Origin: Exaiptasia diaphana
Taxonomy: Eukaryota; Cnidaria; Anthozoa; Actiniaria; Aiptasiidae
Reading direction: 5' to 3'
NCBI RefSeq assembly: GCF_001417965.1
Contig: NW_018385463.1
Span: 101,711-165,710, forward strand
DNA: 64,000 nucleotides
A program made the position numbers and the translations under genes. Every line of letters starts with the position of its first letter. The stretch's first letter is position 1. This document shows positions 60,922 to 64,000 of this stretch, piece by piece. Under the pieces are notes generated by a model, which did no database searches, was not told the DNA's origin, and was given only the letters and a program-made list of their open reading frames with translations.

Positions 60922-62849
60922 ACGAGGAAAACTGGGGATAACTTAGCCGTAGCTAGCCGTCAGAATTGCTTTATTGGTCGTGTTTCGACTTGACCCTACA
61001 TGGGATTCATGGATCGATTATCGATTGGCCGATTGCCTGTCGATTAGCTGTACATACAGGTTTTCAAACATGACTTTCAGTTCGTTTAGCTGTCGGTATT
61101 GCTGCAATTTTTGTATGATTTATCGATTCATGATTGCCTGAGTCCACTATGTTGATCCGTGGACGAAACGTTTTGATAAACCGATTAATTACCAATCGAA
61201 TGAAAGTTATGGCTGCTGTGTCTGCTGTCGCTTGACATTTGACGAGTGACTATCAATTGGAGGTCAACCAAAAGTTAGTTGAATAACTTGAATATAGACG
61301 GCCTCTTTGTGAATATTAGTTGTGCTTTTAAATGAAAATAATCCTTATGTTGCATGCATCAAATAATCAATAAAATATTTAAATAAATACAACAATATTA
61401 AACAATAAAACAATAAAAATGCATAGTGTCCACTTTGGCATAGAAAGCATTGCAATCAGGCAAGAGTAATAAATGAAGACATGAAATAAGTGAAGAGGGA
61501 ACTCAAATGAACATAAATGAAGAGGGAACTCAACTGATTAATCGAACCCCCCTCCCCTCCCCCCCTCCAAAAAAAATTACTCCTGCTTGATATATCATGA
61601 GATGCCGTATAAAAAGCCATAAGCGCGCTTGAATATAACAAAAATAACTATCATAAATAACTATCATAAAGTCTGATGAGGTGAACATCAATGAATCTAA
61701 ACGTGAAGCATTGTCCACATCGATCGTGTAGGCAATCGCTAAAAAGTCTCAAAGTATTTGTTAATATATTTTATAAGTGTAAGTCCAAAACAAATAAATT
61801 ATCTGGCGTAATAACTATACTCAATGGAGAAAAAGCAACAGCAAGCTAAGCAAGAAAACGCATAAACGTAGAAACGCTTCTTGTGAAACTGCGAAACACT
61901 GAGACATCATGGATGATTTCTAAAATGTCAATTAATTGTCAAATCTCATCCACAAGGACAATAATCATCGGTGTTTGGCAATTCTTATTTGCCACACACA
62001 ACCAATAGGTTGGTTTTCCAGCAAATAGAGCAGTTGTCACATAGAACTTGGGAGATTTAACCGCTGTGATACTGTGTATAAGGTGCGCACACCCTTAATT
62101 TAGACCAACGTAATTTTTTTTATCTCATCGTACTGTAAACAAATCTATGTAGATGCTGCATGTAAGTTCTTTAAAGATCAATAAAAAATGGTTGCGATGG
62201 TACTATTATATCTTTTTTTAGCAAGTAAGCGTTTAAAAAAAGTTATTCATGAGAGGGGGATTGAACCTACGTGTAAAAGTACCGGGGAAGTCTTGAAAAA
62301 AGGGCGGGGCTGAATGATTTTTAACCTTTAAGAGATTGCACAGCAATATTAAATCAGTACCAAGGCTATACGCTCTTTCTTTTCTTTTCTGACACCAAGA
62401 GATTGCAGAAAATGCAAAATCCCAGAAACTGCAAATTGGCACCTTAAAAGCGAGAATCCGGGGGGTGGGGGGTGGGATCTTTACAGATCCATCTTTATAA
62501 CTGTGCTTGCAGCAGCACCAAGTGCATTCATGCCTGTGGTAAGGCATGTATACAAATGAGAGCACTGAAATAATTAGACATTTAGATATAGCAAAGTCAA
62601 CAAGTCTACAAGCACTGCAGAAAGACATTTAGACATAGGTTAAAATCAAGCCGCCAATGGCAACACAACTCGAAGATTGATTGTGCAGACGAATACAGAA
62701 AGATATAATGATGAATCAAATTATAATTACTTAATGAATAGAATTTTAAATAAACGATTTATTAATATAGTTTTATAATTTAACTTCGGTTCTGGATAAA
62801 CACAAGCGAGCGCCGGTGAGATGAATACCACTCGAGCTACAACTATGAG

Positions 62850-62930
62850 TAAATGGTGCCACGACCAGAAGCGCTACATCTGGATCCGAAAAACAAATAA
62901 AATCACCGCAAGTGTCAAAAAACAATAACA
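62850..62930. repeat. Direct repeat pair, copy 1 (copy 2 at 63275-63358)
   Basis: Both copies share 'gtaaatg.tgccacg', 'agcgctacatctg' and 'aaatcaccgcaagtgtcaaa'. Their spacing is ~425 bases. Flanks beyond the unit differ, so this is a dispersed or old tandem repeat. Confidence 0.6.
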
Positions 62931-63274
62931 ACTAAATCCCTGAGAAAACTTGGAGTTCAATTATTAAGCAAACAATATAAATTTCAAGATGTAACATTGA
63001 CTAATATTTCTCATGTTGGTAGGCGAAAAAAAATTGAATGAGTTTGCCAAATAAAATTTATTCGCAAGGAAAACCAGAATATCAAACAAAATCAAAGCAA
63101 AGGTGAAGCAAATCGACGAATACTAGTGATCACATGATCACGTGGGCTTCCAACATCAAGAGCTTAAAGTTACATTATGGCTTCATTTCTCCACATTCAT
63201 TACTGATGAAATTACCCAAAAACTACTAAGTTTGACTTTTGTTTTAGCCACAAATATGTAAAATTTGCGATCTT

Positions 63275-63358
63275 TGGGTAAATGCTGCCACGTGTAGTAG
63301 CGCTACATCTGACAGCGAAAGACGCAAAAAAATCACCGCAAGTGTCAAAAAGCAATAT
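63275..63358. repeat. Direct repeat pair, copy 2
   Basis: Matches 62850-62930 through 'agcgctacatctg' and 'aatcaccgcaagtgtcaaaa'. Confidence 0.6.
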
Positions 63359-63434
63359 CCCATGTACCATGAAACAGTCAAATAGTAAAGATATGAATAT
63401 GAATATGAAGACCGCATGGCACTATGATAAACCC

Positions 63435-63487
63435 GATATAGAAATGAAAGCACTTAAGCACTATAACTTTCTTTCATTTCTATATCC
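63435..63487. repeat. Hairpin flanked by a short direct repeat
   Basis: 'gatatagaaatgaaag' pairs with 'ctttcatttctatatc' across a ~20-base loop. The phrase 'cagtcaaatagta' occurs before (63376) and just after (63488) it. Confidence 0.55.
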
Positions 63488-63810
63488 AGTCAAATAGTAC
63501 CCGCTTTAACAAGGCTAATTGTAGGGACAATTTCGTAAAATATCTTAATATGTCGGAGAGAGAAATTTGTGTTTTTTGGTACATTTATGTTCAAACCTTC
63601 GTTCAAACCTAGATAACAAAGAAACTGTCCAAGTAAGTCCGCAATGAAATTTTGGATTTGTATCTAGAATCAACAGATGTGCTACAGCCTGTAACACATG
63701 CCTCTATTATGCAAAAAACACTTTCAAATTGAATTCAGATAGTCTTTGAATGTTGATGTATAAGGAGTGCAAGAATATTAACTTGATTTTAGAGTATGTC
63801 AAACAACTGT

Positions 63811-63996
63811 TATCCCTCCTTTGACGCACAGAACACACAAGATTTGGTTGAGGAAAACTAGTTTCGTCTTTACTAGAGCTTTTCAACTTTTTCAATTCCT
63901 CGATCTACAACTGTTGTGAATTGAAAAGGTTTAGTAAAGTCGAAACTAGTTTTCCTCAACCAAGTCTTTTGTGTTCTGTGCGTCAAAGGAGGGATA
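63811..63996. mobile_element. Near-perfect fold-back MITE with ~80-bp arms
   Basis: The left arm starts TATCCCTCCTTTGACGCACA and the right arm ends with its mirror TGTGCGTCAAAGGAGGGATA. Pairing continues through 'ggttgaggaaaactagtttc'. Arms differ at only a few places, so the insertion is probably young. The loop is ~20 bases. No TSD can be fixed because the window ends four bases later. Confidence 0.8.
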
Positions 63997-64000
63997 TATA

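Larger units (their letters stand above)
60922..64000. other. 3' flank of receptor 2 and repeat-rich tail of the window
   Basis: No gene is recognised. Present are a likely polyadenylation signal (61369), a C-rich run near 61545-61570, a pair of related ~80-base segments (62850-62930 and 63275-63358), a small hairpin (63435-63487) and a strong fold-back (63811-63996). Confidence 0.45.

Noticed and set aside
1-64000. CRISPR arrays, operons or bacterial genes
   Set aside because: The tandem repeats seen are minisatellite-like, all genes are intron-split animal genes, and no bacterial-type features were found.
1-64000. LTR retroelements, Polintons or other capsid/envelope-bearing elements
   Set aside because: No reverse transcriptase, integrase or capsid-like frame, and no long direct terminal repeats, were recognised.

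Overview
This window is eukaryotic nuclear DNA from an early-branching animal, most likely a cnidarian and probably an anthozoan (sea anemone or stony coral). The organism call is inference. It rests on an animal-only gene set (strawberry notch, POFUT1, PKA regulatory subunit, ionotropic glutamate receptors), short GT-AG introns in an AT-rich background, and many short fold-back elements of the kind common in cnidarian genomes. A few N bases (1011, 1023, 2801, 60691) mark a draft assembly. All recognised genes lie on the + strand.

Layout. 1-4 kb holds transposon-derived repeats, including a 1.1 kb terminal-inverted-repeat element. 4.18-20.43 kb holds a complete strawberry notch gene (SBNO1-like; 35 exons, 1,422 codons). 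21.69-24.41 kb holds POFUT1, the Notch protein O-fucosyltransferase (7 exons, 365 codons). 25.7-27.2 kb holds a doubtful small spliced transcript. 27.2-32.5 kb is AT-rich and without a recognised gene, apart from promoter-like motifs near its right end. 32.61-33.72 kb is a PKA regulatory subunit (RII-like) in a single coding exon. 38.05-45.88 and 50.70-60.92 kb are two tandem ionotropic glutamate receptor genes of 15 exons each (944 and 927 codons). Intron phases correspond one to one and several exon lengths are identical, so they are paralogues from a tandem duplication. 61-64 kb is repeats, ending in a near-perfect fold-back element.

Exon joins were worked out by reading frame, splice sites and remembered family sequences. 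In each multi-exon gene the phases close and the total coding length is a multiple of three.

Themes. SBNO and POFUT1, both tied to Notch signalling, are neighbours in the same orientation. The PKA subunit joins an RII-type docking domain to an alanine pseudosubstrate site, which is normally an RI trait. The two glutamate receptors differ at key ligand-pocket residues, and only the second ends in a PDZ-ligand-like tail. Three decayed copies of a hammerhead-ribozyme-like repeat, tRNA-derived SINE-like copies and at least ten families of fold-back elements fill introns and spacers.
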